Positions 11,024-20,659 are shown, counted from the stretch's first letter. The stretch: 39,618 nucleotides of DNA from Streptomyces sp. CC53 (GCF_001865245.1 NZ_MKXB01000190.1:1-39618); one strand, 5' to 3'. Numbers and translations are program-made. Notes: generated by a model not told the origin, from the sequence alone.

Positions 11024-12502
11024 TCAGCTGGTGAGGGAGCGGGCCGCGGAGTACACGTCGAGCACCGCCAGGCACAGCGGCACCAGGGAGAGCAGCACGG
11101 CGCCCTCGACGAGGTCGAGGAGGCGGCCCCAGAAGGGGGACAGTCCCTTCCTGGGGATGACCAGGCCGATCGCGGTGGCCAGCGCGGCACCGGCGGCCAG
11201 GGCTGCGGCCAGCCACACCGTGCGGATGTCGAGGCCGCCCCGGTCACCGTACTGGAGGAACTCCCGCACCAGGTCCGCGGGCGGGTTGAGGGCCAGGCCG
11301 AGGACCAGCAGCCCGATCGCGGCGAGGCCCGCCACGAGGGCGCAGGCCACCTGCGAGGTGTAGCGGAAGAGCCGGGCCCGCAGCAGCATCGCGAGCCCCG
11401 CCGCGAGGGCGAGCAGCTGCCCCCACGTGTTGCCGGCGAAGCCGAGGACGGCGGCCGCGCCGACGACGAGGGCCGCGCAGCCGCCCACGAGCCCCAGCAG
11501 CAGCTCGTGGCCGCGGCGCGCCTGGACGGCGACGCGGTCGGCTTCGACCGGCTGGGCCCCGGGCCGGGCGTCCGCGTCGCCGTCGGGGTCGGCGTCGAAG
11601 TCGGCGGACGGGCCGCGGGGCGCCGCGTAGCCGATGGGCAGCCGGGCGAAGCGGGCCGACAGGCCCGGCAGGAACGCCACGAGACCGACCGCGACGGGCG
11701 CGCAGACCGCCGCGGTGGCGGTGGCCGACGCCTCGGTGAGGATCGCGGCGAAGGTGGCGAGGGTGCCGGCGACGGCGACGAAGGTGGCCCCGACGAAGGG
11801 CGCGTCACCGCCGGGGGCGAGGGCGACGAGGGTGACGGCGGCGACGAGGACGGTCACGCAGCCCAGCAGGAACTGCAGGCGGCCGGGTCCCTGCCCGGCG
11901 TCCGGGCCGATGATGCCGGAGCCGGCGACGAGCAGCAGCGGCAGGGCGCCCAGACCGAAGGCGACCGCTGCGGGCCGGTCCCCGTACACCCGGGCCCTCA
12001 CCCCCGCGAAGGCGGTCAGCAGCAGTCCGGCGGCGCCCGCGACGATACCGGGCAGTCCGTGCATGTCGTGGCGGACCGGGTCCGCGTACCAGAGGACGAA
12101 GCCCGTCAGGAGCAGCAGCAGGACCGCGCCGACGAGGCCGGCGCCGCGCAGCATGTCGTCGCGCCACAGGTGGCGGTCGCGGGTGACGGCCGAGGCGACC
12201 GCGTCGGCGACATCGTCGAAGACGGCCGGGGGCAGCGACTGCGCGAACGGCCGCAGCAGCAGCACCTCGCCGTCGAGGACCTGCTGGGCGACCAGCGTCC
12301 GCGCCCCGTCGAGCACCGTCCCGTCACGGCGCACCAGGTGGTAGCCGGTCGGGGTCGCGACGGCCTGGGACTGGCCGGTGAGGCGCAGGATGACGGGGTG
12401 GATGTCGGCGACCGCGATGTCCTCGGGGAGCGCCACGTCGATGCGGCTGTCGGGCGCGACGACGGTGACGCGGCAGAAGCCGGTCGCTGCGCTCGTACTC
12501 AC
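11024..12502 (-). CDS. eccD: Type VII secretion membrane protein EccD
   Basis: EccD forms the large transmembrane vestibule of the ESX pore. The 492-aa product has an N-terminal ubiquitin-like domain (about residues 8-86: FCRVTVVAPDSRIDVALPED, ending DGEVLLLRPF). About eleven hydrophobic helices follow from residue 115 to the end. A charged cytosolic loop (FDADPDGDADARPG) splits the TM block after about six helices. That layout is diagnostic for EccD. The GTG start is preceded by AGGGGG about 9 nt upstream. It is divergent from eccC, across a 930-bp gap, and lies upstream of rpsO on the same strand, separated by a small hairpin. Confidence 0.95.
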   Translation of the reverse strand: MSTSAATGFCRVTVVAPDSRIDVALPEDIAVADIHPVILRLTGQSQAVATPTGYHLVRRDGTVLDGARTLVAQQVLDGEVLLLRPFAQSLPPAVFDDVADAVASAVTRDRHLWRDDMLRGAGLVGAVLLLLLTGFVLWYADPVRHDMHGLPGIVAGAAGLLLTAFAGVRARVYGDRPAAVAFGLGALPLLLVAGSGIIGPDAGQGPGRLQFLLGCVTVLVAAVTLVALAPGGDAPFVGATFVAVAGTLATFAAILTEASATATAAVCAPVAVGLVAFLPGLSARFARLPIGYAAPRGPSADFDADPDGDADARPGAQPVEADRVAVQARRGHELLLGLVGGCAALVVGAAAVLGFAGNTWGQLLALAAGLAMLLRARLFRYTSQVACALVAGLAAIGLLVLGLALNPPADLVREFLQYGDRGGLDIRTVWLAAALAAGAALATAIGLVIPRKGLSPFWGRLLDLVEGAVLLSLVPLCLAVLDVYSAARSLTS

Positions 12503-12555
12503 GTGTCTGGACCCCCTGTTATCCCGGATTCGCGGTTGCGCACGGTGCGCGCGTC

Positions 12556-12594
12556 ACCCTACCGGGGCGCGGTACGAGGACCTGCAAGTAGGAT
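12556..12594. promoter_or_regulatory. Candidate divergent promoters for eccD and eccC
   Basis: On the minus strand, TAGGGT (12561 to 12556) could be the eccD -10, about 54 nt before its GTG; a TTGCAG (12587 to 12582) upstream is 20 nt away, longer than usual. On the plus strand, TAGGAT (12589-12594) equals the ideal Streptomyces vegetative -10 but has no clear -35 and lies far from eccC. Motif matches only. Confidence 0.35.
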
Positions 12595-13432
12595 CACCGT
12601 CGCGCGGGCGGCGTCCGCGGTGCCGGCCGGGCGGCCGGGGCCGAGGGGGGCGTCCGCGATCGCGGTGGACGTCCGTCGTACGCGGGCGGGCTCCGCGGCG
12701 CGGGGGAATCCGCGGACTTCGTAAGGACGATGCTTCGCCGGACGCCTCGCCGGTGCCTCACGGGGGCGCCTCGCCGGTGCCTCATGCGCGGCTTCCCGGG
12801 CGGGCCTTCGGCGGCACGCACGGGTGGCTGCTCCTCGGACGGGCCTTCGTCGGGAGGACCGCCGTCAGGTGGACCACCGGGCGGCGGCCCTGCCCGGCGC
12901 AGTGCGGGGCGCACCCGGCCGGTGCGCGGACCGTGGCCGAGGCGGCGGGCGCCTGGTGCGCGTCCGCCGGTCGGCCCGCTGCCGGGCGGCTCCGTCGAGG
13001 GGCCGCCGCAGCGCGGTCGACCGGGCAGCCGGCGAGCGGGCGTCCGACAGCCGGGCGGCCGTCGGACGGCCCGGCCGGGGGCCGCCGGCGCGTGGCGTTC
13101 CGGTTGCCGACCGGCCGCCGAGGCGGGCAACCGCCCCGGCGGTGGCCGCCGGGCGGGGCCGTCGGCAGGGGCGTCTTCCGGACGGGCTCCGACGGAGGGC
13201 GCGGCGAACCGGCTCGGCGCCGGTATGGTGCCGGGCCGGCTTCCGGAGGCCGGCCCGTACGGGGTCCGGCCCACGGGGAACCCGCGGCGCGACCGGGCCA
13301 GTTCACGGCCGCGACCCGTCAGGCACCCCTGCGGGTCGGCGTCGTGAGCGAAACCGCGGGCCGAACCTGTCGCGGGGGCGCCGGTGCGGGACTGCCGTCC
13401 GTCTTCGTCCGTATCGAGGGATTGATGCTCGG
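12595..13432. other. 838-bp GC-rich gap before eccC, no supported gene
   Basis: Open frames run through this stretch on both strands (for example 12594-13274 minus and 12730-13347 plus), but they encode only Arg/Pro/Gly/Ala. They have no ribosome sites, and G/C is high in all codon positions rather than mainly the third. I regard them as chance frames in very GC-rich DNA. The stretch holds the eccC leader and one short direct repeat (12743-12784). A structured RNA cannot be excluded. Confidence 0.5.
12743..12784. repeat. 18-bp direct repeat, period 24
   Basis: The 18-mer cgcctcgccggtgcctca occurs exactly twice, at 12743-12760 and 12767-12784. A third, degenerate start (cttcgccgg) precedes it. 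It lies in the gap upstream of eccC and has no known role. Confidence 0.7.
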
Positions 13433-16400
13433 GTGAGCCAGATCGTCGTCAAACGCCCGCCGAGGTCGCTTCCGCCGGAAGTCCCCACGGAGGACCTGAA
13501 ACTGGAGTCGCCTCCCGAACTGCCGCGCGGGCAGCAGGAGGGCATGCTCATGCAGCTCCTGCCCATGCTGGGCATGGGGTCGTCCGTCGTCTTCTTCTTC
13601 ATGCCGAACATGCCGCCCTTCATGCGGATCATGGGCATGCTGATGCTGGTGTCGACCGTCGCCATGGTCATCGCGCAACTCGTCCGCTACCGCCGCGGCA
13701 CGCAGGGCGAGATAGCCGATGTGCGGCGCGACTACCTCAAGTACCTCGCCCAGACGCGGCGTGCCGTCCGCAAGACCGCGCGGGCCCAGCGGGACGCGCA
13801 GTTCTACCTGCACCCCTCCCCCGAGCAGCTCTGGTCCGTCGTGGCGGAGGGCTCACGGCTGTGGGAGCGGCGCATCGGCGACGGCGACTTCGCTCAGGTC
13901 CGGATCGGGCTCGGCGCCCAGCAGCTGGCGACGCCCCTGGTGGCGCCCGACACGGCACCCGTCGACGAGCTGGAACCGCTGTGCGCCGGCGCGATGCAGC
14001 GCTTCCTGGCGGTGCACGGCTCGCTGGACGGGTTGCCGATGGCCGTGTCGATGCGGGCCTTCTACCACGTGACGGTGTCCGGTGAACCCGCGTCGGCGCA
14101 GGCCGCGGCCAGGGCGATGGTGGCGCAGCTCGTGACGCTGCAGTCCCCGGAGGACCTCGTCGTCGCCGTGGTGGCGGCTCCGGCCGCGGCGGACCGCTGG
14201 GACTGGACGAAGTGGCTGCCGCACACCCAAGCGCCCGGTCACGTGGACGGGGCGGGCACGCGGCGGCTGTTCGGCGACGACCTCGGGGAGCTGGAGGAGC
14301 TGCTGCGGGACCGGCTCGACGGCCGGCCGCGGTTCAGCCGGGACGGCGCCCCCCTGCTGGACCAGCCGCACATCGTGGTGGTGCTGGACGGCGGGATCGT
14401 GCCGCCGGAGTCGCTCTTCGCGGCGCCGGAGGGGCTCCAGGGCGTCACCGTCATCGAGGTGATCGGCGGCGAACTGGACGAGCCGCGCGGCGGCCTGTCC
14501 GTCGTGGTGCGGCCCGGGCGGCTGCGGCTGGAGTCGGGTGCCGGCTACGCCTACCTGGGCGTGCCGGACACGCTGGCGCCTGAAGCCGCCGAGGCGCTGG
14601 CGCGCCAGCTGGCGCCGCTGCGGATGGGCGGGGGCGACGACGACGAGCCGCTGCTGGCGAACCTGGACTTCACGGATCTGCTGAACCTCGGTGACGCGTC
14701 GTCCGTGGACGTGGCACGCACCTGGCGGCCGCGGTCGACGGCGGAGCGGCTGCGGGTGCCGATCGGTGTCGGTGAGGACGGCGCCCCGGTCATGCTGGAC
14801 CTGAAGGAGGCGGCGCAGGAGGGCATGGGCCCGCACGGGCTGTGCGTCGGCGCGACGGGCTCGGGCAAGTCGGAGCTGCTGCGCACGCTGGTGCTGGGCC
14901 TGGCGGTGACGCACTCGTCCGAGACGCTGAACTTCGTCCTCGCCGACTTCAAGGGCGGTGCCACCTTCGCGGGCATGTCGCAGATGCCGCACGTGGCCGC
15001 GGTCATCACCAACCTGGCGGACGACCTGACCCTGGTGGACCGCATGGGCGACGCGATCCGCGGGGAGCTGCAGCGGCGGCAGGAGCTGCTGCGCGCGGCG
15101 GGCAACTTCGCGAACATCCACGACTACGAGAAGGCGCGCGCGGCGGGTGCGGCGCTGGAGCCGCTGGCCTCACTGGTCCTGGTCATCGACGAGTTCTCGG
15201 AACTCCTCACGGCGAAACCGGACTTCATCGACATGTTCATCCAGATCGGCCGCATCGGCCGGTCGCTGGGTGTGCACCTGCTGCTCGCCTCGCAGCGCCT
15301 GGAGGAGGGCCGGCTGCGCGGCCTCGACACGTACCTGTCGTACCGGATCGGTCTGCGGACGTTCTCCGCGGCGGAGTCCCGCACGGCGCTGGGCGTGCCC
15401 GACGCGTACCACCTGCCGTCGGTGCCCGGTTCGGGGTACCTGAAGTTCGGCACGGATGAGATGGTCCGCTTCAAGGCGGCGTACGTGTCGGGGGCGTACC
15501 GCTCCGGCGGGCCGCGGGTGACGGGCGGCCAACCGGCCGTGGAGCGGCGGCCCGTGCTGTTCACGGCCGCGCCGGTGCCCGTGGTGTACGCCGCGCCTGA
15601 CCCGGCGGCCGTCGCGGCCGCGGCCGTGCCGGAGGACGACGAGGCGCTGGCCGACACGGTGCTGGACGTGATCGTGCGCCGGCTGGAGGGGCAGGGCGTG
15701 CCGGCCCACCAGGTGTGGCTGCCGCCGCTCGACCAGGCGCCGCCGCTTGACCAGCTGCTGCCGGGGCTCGCCCCCACGGCGGACCGGGGCCTCACCGCGA
15801 CGGAGTACCACCGTCCGGGCGGCCTGGTGGTGCCGCTCGGCCTGATCGACAAACCGTTCGAGCAGCGGCGGGAGGTGCTGTACCAGGACTTCTCCGGGGC
15901 GGCCGGGCACCTGCTGGTCGTGGGCGGCCCGCAGTCCGGCAAGTCCACGCTGGTCCGCGCGCTGATCGCGTCGTTCGCGCTGACGCACACGCCGAGCGAG
16001 GTGCAGTTCTACGGGCTGGACTTCGGCGGCGGCGGCATGTCGTCGCTGGCGGACCTGCCGCACGTGGGCGGGGTGGCGTCCCGGCTCGACCCGGAGCGGG
16101 TGCGGCGCACCGTCTCCGAGGTCCTGGGGGTGCTGAACCGGCGGGAGGAGTTCTTCCGCGCGCACAACATCGACTCGATGGCGACCTACCGGCGCAAGCG
16201 GGCGGCGGGCGAGCTGCCGGGTGAGGCGTGGGGCGACGTGTTCCTGGTCGTGGACGGCTGGGGCACGTTCCGCAACGACCACGAGGGCCTTGACGAGCGG
16301 ATCACCGACATCGTGACGCGGGGCCTCGGCTACGGCGTCCACGTCGTGATCACCGCGACCCGGTACATGGAGCTGCGGGCGTCCATCAAGGACCTGGTGC

Positions 16401-17389
16401 TGGGCCGGCTGGAGCTGCGGCTGGGCGACACGATGGACTCCGAGTTCGACCGGCGGGTCGCCGCGAACGTACCGACCGGGGTGCCGGGCCGCGGCCAGGT
16501 GCCGCAGAAGCTGCACTTCATGGGGGCGCTGCCGCGCATCGACGCGTCGAGCAACCCCGGGGACCTGCCGGAGGGGACCGCGGGCTTCGTGCAGGCCGTC
16601 CGGTCCGCCTGGTCCGGCCCGGCGGCTCCCGCGGTGCGGCTGCTGCCGCGCTCGGTGCCCGCCGACCGGCTGCCGAACGGCTGGGACACCCCCCAGAAGG
16701 GCGTGGCCATCGGCATCGACGAGACGAACCTGGGACCGGTGTTCGTCGACTTCGAGACGGACCCCTTCTTCCTCGTCTTCGGCGAGAGCGAGTCCGGCAA
16801 GACGAACCTGCTGCGGCTGCTGGCCAAGCAGATCTCCGAGCGGTACAGCCCGGACGAGGCGAAGCTGGTGGTCGGCGACTACCGGCGGGCGCTGCTCGGC
16901 GCGCTGCCGGAGCAGCACCTGCTGGAGTACGCGCCGATGGCGAGCTCCCTGCAGATGCACATGGAGGCACTGGCCGGGGTGTTCCAGCGCCGCCAGCCTC
17001 CGACGGACGTCACGCCCCAGCAGCTGCGGGACCGCAGCTGGTGGTCGGGGCCGCAGATCTTCATCATGATCGACGATTTCGACCTGGTGGCGACGAGCTC
17101 CGGCAACCCGCTGGGGCCGCTGGAGGAGTACCTGCCGTTCGCCCGGGACACCGGTGTCCGCTTCATCATCGCCCGCTCGACGGCCGGTGCGTCCCGGGCC
17201 ATGTACGACGCGTTCATGCAGCGCATCAAGGAGCTGGGCGCGCAGGGCGTCGTCATGTCGGGCGACCCCCAGGAGGGCGACCTGCTCGGCATGATCCGCC
17301 CCCACCCGATGCCGCCGGGCCGCGGCTACTACGTCTCCCGCAAGGGCGGCACGTCACTGGTCCAGCTGGGGCGGATGCCGGACGCGTAG
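13433..17389 (+). CDS. eccC: Type VII secretion ATPase EccC (three FtsK/SpoIIIE domains)
   Basis: EccC is the motor ATPase of the ESX system and recognises substrates such as EsxB through their C-termini. The 1318-aa protein has two hydrophobic segments (about residues 40-85) and a domain-of-unknown-function stalk, then three ATPase domains. Walker A motifs are GATGSGKSE (473-481), GGPQSGKST (831-839) and GESESGKTN (1117-1125). Walker B is LVIDEF (D586) in domain 1, LVVDGW (D941) in domain 2 and MIDDF (D1214) in domain 3; only domains 1 and 3 have an acidic residue after the Asp. It is a single-chain EccC, not split into Ca/Cb. I start at the GTG at 13433 (VSQIVVKRPPRSLP), which matches Streptomyces homologues from memory; a three-codon ATG minigene overlaps it. 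Confidence 0.97.
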   Translation: MSQIVVKRPPRSLPPEVPTEDLKLESPPELPRGQQEGMLMQLLPMLGMGSSVVFFFMPNMPPFMRIMGMLMLVSTVAMVIAQLVRYRRGTQGEIADVRRDYLKYLAQTRRAVRKTARAQRDAQFYLHPSPEQLWSVVAEGSRLWERRIGDGDFAQVRIGLGAQQLATPLVAPDTAPVDELEPLCAGAMQRFLAVHGSLDGLPMAVSMRAFYHVTVSGEPASAQAAARAMVAQLVTLQSPEDLVVAVVAAPAAADRWDWTKWLPHTQAPGHVDGAGTRRLFGDDLGELEELLRDRLDGRPRFSRDGAPLLDQPHIVVVLDGGIVPPESLFAAPEGLQGVTVIEVIGGELDEPRGGLSVVVRPGRLRLESGAGYAYLGVPDTLAPEAAEALARQLAPLRMGGGDDDEPLLANLDFTDLLNLGDASSVDVARTWRPRSTAERLRVPIGVGEDGAPVMLDLKEAAQEGMGPHGLCVGATGSGKSELLRTLVLGLAVTHSSETLNFVLADFKGGATFAGMSQMPHVAAVITNLADDLTLVDRMGDAIRGELQRRQELLRAAGNFANIHDYEKARAAGAALEPLASLVLVIDEFSELLTAKPDFIDMFIQIGRIGRSLGVHLLLASQRLEEGRLRGLDTYLSYRIGLRTFSAAESRTALGVPDAYHLPSVPGSGYLKFGTDEMVRFKAAYVSGAYRSGGPRVTGGQPAVERRPVLFTAAPVPVVYAAPDPAAVAAAAVPEDDEALADTVLDVIVRRLEGQGVPAHQVWLPPLDQAPPLDQLLPGLAPTADRGLTATEYHRPGGLVVPLGLIDKPFEQRREVLYQDFSGAAGHLLVVGGPQSGKSTLVRALIASFALTHTPSEVQFYGLDFGGGGMSSLADLPHVGGVASRLDPERVRRTVSEVLGVLNRREEFFRAHNIDSMATYRRKRAAGELPGEAWGDVFLVVDGWGTFRNDHEGLDERITDIVTRGLGYGVHVVITATRYMELRASIKDLVLGRLELRLGDTMDSEFDRRVAANVPTGVPGRGQVPQKLHFMGALPRIDASSNPGDLPEGTAGFVQAVRSAWSGPAAPAVRLLPRSVPADRLPNGWDTPQKGVAIGIDETNLGPVFVDFETDPFFLVFGESESGKTNLLRLLAKQISERYSPDEAKLVVGDYRRALLGALPEQHLLEYAPMASSLQMHMEALAGVFQRRQPPTDVTPQQLRDRSWWSGPQIFIMIDDFDLVATSSGNPLGPLEEYLPFARDTGVRFIIARSTAGASRAMYDAFMQRIKELGAQGVVMSGDPQEGDLLGMIRPHPMPPGRGYYVSRKGGTSLVQLGRMPDA

Positions 17390-17590
17390 GGGCGGCGGGG
17401 GCCCGCGCCGGAGCCGGGGCGGCGGGGCCGCGGAACGCGCGGGTGCCGGACCTCTGGGCTGGGAACCGCGCCCGAGCGGGGGTGGCGGGGCGGTCCGCCG
17501 GGGCCGGGGCGTGGCGCGGTGCCCCGGTGCGACCTGGCCGGGACCGGCCCGCCGGCCGCCCGGGAGGCCGGTACAGCCCGGAGGGGCGCC

Positions 17591-17633
17591 GGTCCCTGCG
17601 CAGAGGCGCAGCCGGCCCGTAGGCGCAGGGACC
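17591..17633 (+). terminator. Hairpin downstream of eccC
   Basis: ggtccctgcgc (17591-17601) and its exact complement (17623-17633) form an 11-bp stem with a 21-nt loop. It lies about 200 nt after the eccC stop and before the cargo cassette, so it may end eccC transcription. Confidence 0.55.
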
Positions 17634-17722
17634 CTCACCGCCCAGGGGCCGTACGGGACCTGTGGGGCGGACGTGTGCGTTCGGTGGCGGGAGCAGCGGT
17701 GTTGGGCCCCCGCCACCGCGGC

Positions 17723-17750
17723 TTGATACAACTGTCGGACATTCGATCAT
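17723..17750 (+). promoter_or_regulatory. Possible promoter of the cargo cassette
   Basis: TTGATA (17723-17728) resembles a -35 element, and GATCAT (17745-17750) is a weak -10 at 16-nt spacing, about 42 nt before the ATG of the 150-aa gene. The local drop in GC fits a promoter. Match quality is modest. Confidence 0.35.
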
Positions 17751-17792
17751 CAGCTCGGCCACTTGGTTCGTGGACCGGACGGGGGAAGAACG

Positions 17793-18245
17793 ATGGGATT
17801 CGAAGAGGAATGGGCGCAGCTGCGCAGTGAGGCCGCGGCACGCCAGACATCCGCGATGCAGCTCAACCAGGCGGCCGCGCCCGGGGGCGGGGGCGGGGGC
17901 GGTTCGCCGGACTTCGGCTCCGACCCGGCGAAGAAGAAGGAAGCGGCGGGCAAGCTGGAGGGCGAGGTCAGGACGCAGACCTCCACCGCGGCGAAGACGG
18001 CCGACGAGGAGACGACTGCGGCGACCACGGCGTTCTCGGGCTGGGACACGGCAGCCGGCCTCAAGACGGTCGAGACGACCTGGGACGCGCAGGTCAAGAA
18101 CCTGCTGGGCCGCCTGTCCACCGAGGCGCACAACCTGCGTGTCGTCCGCAGGAACTTCCTGGGCCAGGACTTCGAGGTGTACAGCGACTTCAGCCCGCTG
18201 CTGAAGCCCGATCCCTTCGCTGCACCGTACGGAGGGCTGCGGTAG
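17793..18245 (+). CDS. WXG/EspC-like small partner protein (150 aa)
   Basis: A 150-aa soluble protein with GGGGGAAG before the ATG. Helical N- and C-terminal parts are joined by a Gly7 linker (31-37). The centre contains AFSGWDTAAGL (80-90) and a second Trp at 97, a pattern like the helix-turn-helix of WXG100/EspC-type T7SS proteins. No YxxxD/E export motif is present. Its stop lies 2 nt before the start of the 803-aa gene, so the two are probably cotranslated and may form a heterodimer. That fits a small adaptor of a larger WXG-fronted secreted protein, which is inference. No family was confirmed. Confidence 0.85.
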   Translation: MGFEEEWAQLRSEAAARQTSAMQLNQAAAPGGGGGGGSPDFGSDPAKKKEAAGKLEGEVRTQTSTAAKTADEETTAATTAFSGWDTAAGLKTVETTWDAQVKNLLGRLSTEAHNLRVVRRNFLGQDFEVYSDFSPLLKPDPFAAPYGGLR

Positions 18246-18247
18246 AC

Positions 18248-20659
18248 ATGGCGCTCACCTACAAGAAGATCATGTCGACCGACTACGGCAAGCTCACCGC
18301 GGCCGCCAAGGCGTGGGACGACATGGCCACGGAGCTCAAGAAGGCCGAGTCCGCCTACGCGGCGGCGACCAGGGGCCTGTCCCTCGGTTCCAGCAGCTGG
18401 CAGGGGCTCGCCCAGAGCAGGGCCTACGCCAACTTCCAGGGAACGCAGTACGAGTACGGGGCCGCCCAGAAGCAGGCGAGGGCCATCGCGGACCTCCTGC
18501 GGGACGCCCACGGCCAGTTCACGGAACTGAAGCAGCGGCTGGACTCCGTGGTCGCCGACGCCCGCAAGGACAAGATGGCCGTGGACGCCGAGGGCTCCGT
18601 ACGCCCCGACCTGTCCGCCGACGTGAAGCGGGCCCTCGTCCACGACCCCGACGGCCAGACCCTGCTCGCCCAGTACAACCGGGCGGCGCAGAGCTGGGAG
18701 CAGCAGATCCAGAAGTACGTGAAGGCGTTCGAGGACGCCGACGCGGGGGTGAAGCTGGCCCTCACGGGGGCCGTGAAGGACAGCAACAAGGAGTCCGGCG
18801 GCAAGGACGCCACACCCAACGGCTTCAACGCGGGCGCCAAGGGCGACATCGAGCAGTACGAGATGGACTACGCGAAGGACGTCACAACCCGCATCAACAA
18901 CGGCGAGAAGGTGACGACCGCGGAGGTCGAGAACCTGTCCCGCATCCTGCGGGACAACAACAACGAAGCCTTCGAGCACCGCACGAAGTGGGGGCAGACG
19001 TTCCTCTCCGGCCTGGGGGCCGATGGGACGCTCAAGCTCACCAACGCGCTCAACGACCAGGCGTACTTCGAGGGCAAGAAGGACAGGGACTCGTACCTCG
19101 GTGTACAGAAGGGCCTGGCCAACACCATCGCGACGGCCACGCAGGTCCCCCGGTTCACGAAGGACGGCAAGGTTCTGCCGGTCGGCTCGCAGGCCTATGC
19201 CGAGGAGTTCGCGAGGTGGCGCTCATCGGATAGCGGCAGATTCTACGGCAGCTGGATCGAGGACCTCAGGAAGGTCGGTACCCAGGAGTACGACTCCTTG
19301 GCGACGCAGGTACACAGGGCCACAATCGGTGATCAGAAGACTCTTGGCTATCAGAGCCTCGTCACCTTGATGCAGCACGGCGACCGCTACAGCGCGCCCT
19401 TCCTCCTCGATCTCGCTGACAGCATCCGGGCAGCCGAGGATCCCACGCGGGGCGGCGACAAGAACGTCTGGGACCTCGACCACAAGTTCGACACCCGGAA
19501 GCCCGACAAGACCGACGGCTGGTTCGCCAACGATCCCCTGGACGGCCTCCTGGGGGTAATGAGCAGGACTCCGGAGGCTGCCACAGCGTACTTCGACACT
19601 CACAGTTACTGGCAGAGGGAGGGGGACGACGAGATCCGCAAGTTCGACGACAACCTCGAGTACCTGCAGTCGAAGCGCGACTGGGAAGTCGTCAACGAAC
19701 ACAAGGCGTCCCTCAAGGACGGCGTCTCGGTCTACCGAGGAGACGTTCTGGATGCGGACAGCCACGTGGGCTACGGCGCCGCCCTCGAAGCCGCCACCAC
19801 CGGCCATGTGCCCGGCGCCTCCGTCCCGGAAGACTTCACGAATCACACAGCGGCGCAGGCACGCGTGATGGAGGACGTCATCATGTCGTACGCAGAGATC
19901 ACGAAGGTCGACCAGGGTGCGATGCCGGAGAACATCCGGGTGAACATGGCGAACTCTCTTGCGTACTACCCGGCGGACGTCCACGAGATCCTGGTTTCGC
20001 AGGTAGACCTCACCGCGGACGGCTACGCCACCGACACCAACGGCCTGTCAGTGAGCACCCAGACGATGAACCAGTTCATCCGAGGCGTCGCCGAAGACGG
20101 AGGTGCATTCCGTGTGGTGCACGACTCGCAGATCGGACAGATCAGTGAACGCATCCACAGCCTGACAGGCGAGGACTTCAAGCACACCCCTGAAGGGGAT
20201 ACCGATCCGGCAAGGGGTGTCGCGCGCGACTCGGGGAAGGTCATGGGTCAACTGGACTACATCCGAGCCGACGTGTTGGGCGACCAGCGAGACAGCCAGA
20301 TATCTCAGAACAACTGGGCCAAAGTCTACAACTACCATAGTGCGGGAATACCGGTCACCGGGCTCCCTGTCTTTGGTGACACGATTCAGCGCATGATCGA
20401 CATCGGCACGGGGAAGCACGCAGAAGAGCTGAACAACGAGGTGGCAGAGAAGACCAAGGAGCAACTGATCGAGCAATACAAGAAGGATGGTTATCCCCGC
20501 CTGGAGCGAATGATCAATACTCACGCCGAGTCTCTCATGATTTCGCCGGACGTCATCAAGGAACGCGACGGACGCCTCGGCGAGATTCGCGCATGGGCCG
20601 AGTCCTCCTACGGCGCGGGCCTCAACAGCGCCGAGGGATCCACCGGGGAGCGGAAGTGA
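18248..20659 (+). CDS. Large WXG-fronted T7SS-associated protein (803 aa), DUF6571-like
   Basis: An 803-aa soluble protein with no signal peptide or TM segment. The N-terminal 120 residues are a long helical hairpin with a WXG-like turn SSWQG at 49-53, as in LXG/WXG secreted proteins. The rest is helical, with phrases such as NDPLDGLLGVMSRTPEAA and ALEAATTGHVPG. These remind me of the actinobacterial DUF6571 group (from memory, not searched). Residues about 545-690 form a module also found in the next gene (IRVNMANSLAYYPADVHEIL versus IRKNLANALTYYRSDVYQIL). No catalytic motif was recognised. The second half is less GC-rich than eccC. It is a likely T7SS cargo by position and N-terminus; toxicity is not shown. 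Confidence 0.85.
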   Translation: MALTYKKIMSTDYGKLTAAAKAWDDMATELKKAESAYAAATRGLSLGSSSWQGLAQSRAYANFQGTQYEYGAAQKQARAIADLLRDAHGQFTELKQRLDSVVADARKDKMAVDAEGSVRPDLSADVKRALVHDPDGQTLLAQYNRAAQSWEQQIQKYVKAFEDADAGVKLALTGAVKDSNKESGGKDATPNGFNAGAKGDIEQYEMDYAKDVTTRINNGEKVTTAEVENLSRILRDNNNEAFEHRTKWGQTFLSGLGADGTLKLTNALNDQAYFEGKKDRDSYLGVQKGLANTIATATQVPRFTKDGKVLPVGSQAYAEEFARWRSSDSGRFYGSWIEDLRKVGTQEYDSLATQVHRATIGDQKTLGYQSLVTLMQHGDRYSAPFLLDLADSIRAAEDPTRGGDKNVWDLDHKFDTRKPDKTDGWFANDPLDGLLGVMSRTPEAATAYFDTHSYWQREGDDEIRKFDDNLEYLQSKRDWEVVNEHKASLKDGVSVYRGDVLDADSHVGYGAALEAATTGHVPGASVPEDFTNHTAAQARVMEDVIMSYAEITKVDQGAMPENIRVNMANSLAYYPADVHEILVSQVDLTADGYATDTNGLSVSTQTMNQFIRGVAEDGGAFRVVHDSQIGQISERIHSLTGEDFKHTPEGDTDPARGVARDSGKVMGQLDYIRADVLGDQRDSQISQNNWAKVYNYHSAGIPVTGLPVFGDTIQRMIDIGTGKHAEELNNEVAEKTKEQLIEQYKKDGYPRLERMINTHAESLMISPDVIKERDGRLGEIRAWAESSYGAGLNSAEGSTGERK

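Larger units (their letters stand above)
17390..17792 (+). other. 403-bp gap between eccC and the cargo cassette
   Basis: No gene is supported here. The first 200 bp are G/C-rich low-complexity sequence. An 11-bp hairpin follows at 17591-17633. The last 80 bp are less GC-rich and hold a possible promoter and the ribosome site of the next gene. Confidence 0.6.

Noticed and set aside
12594..13274. 226-aa Pro/Arg-rich minus-strand frame before eccC
   Set aside because: No ribosome site; overlapping plus-strand frames look equally good, so no strand is favoured.
15170..17305. Long minus-strand open frame opposite eccC
   Set aside because: Antisense shadow; His/Arg/Gln/Pro-rich and without a ribosome site.
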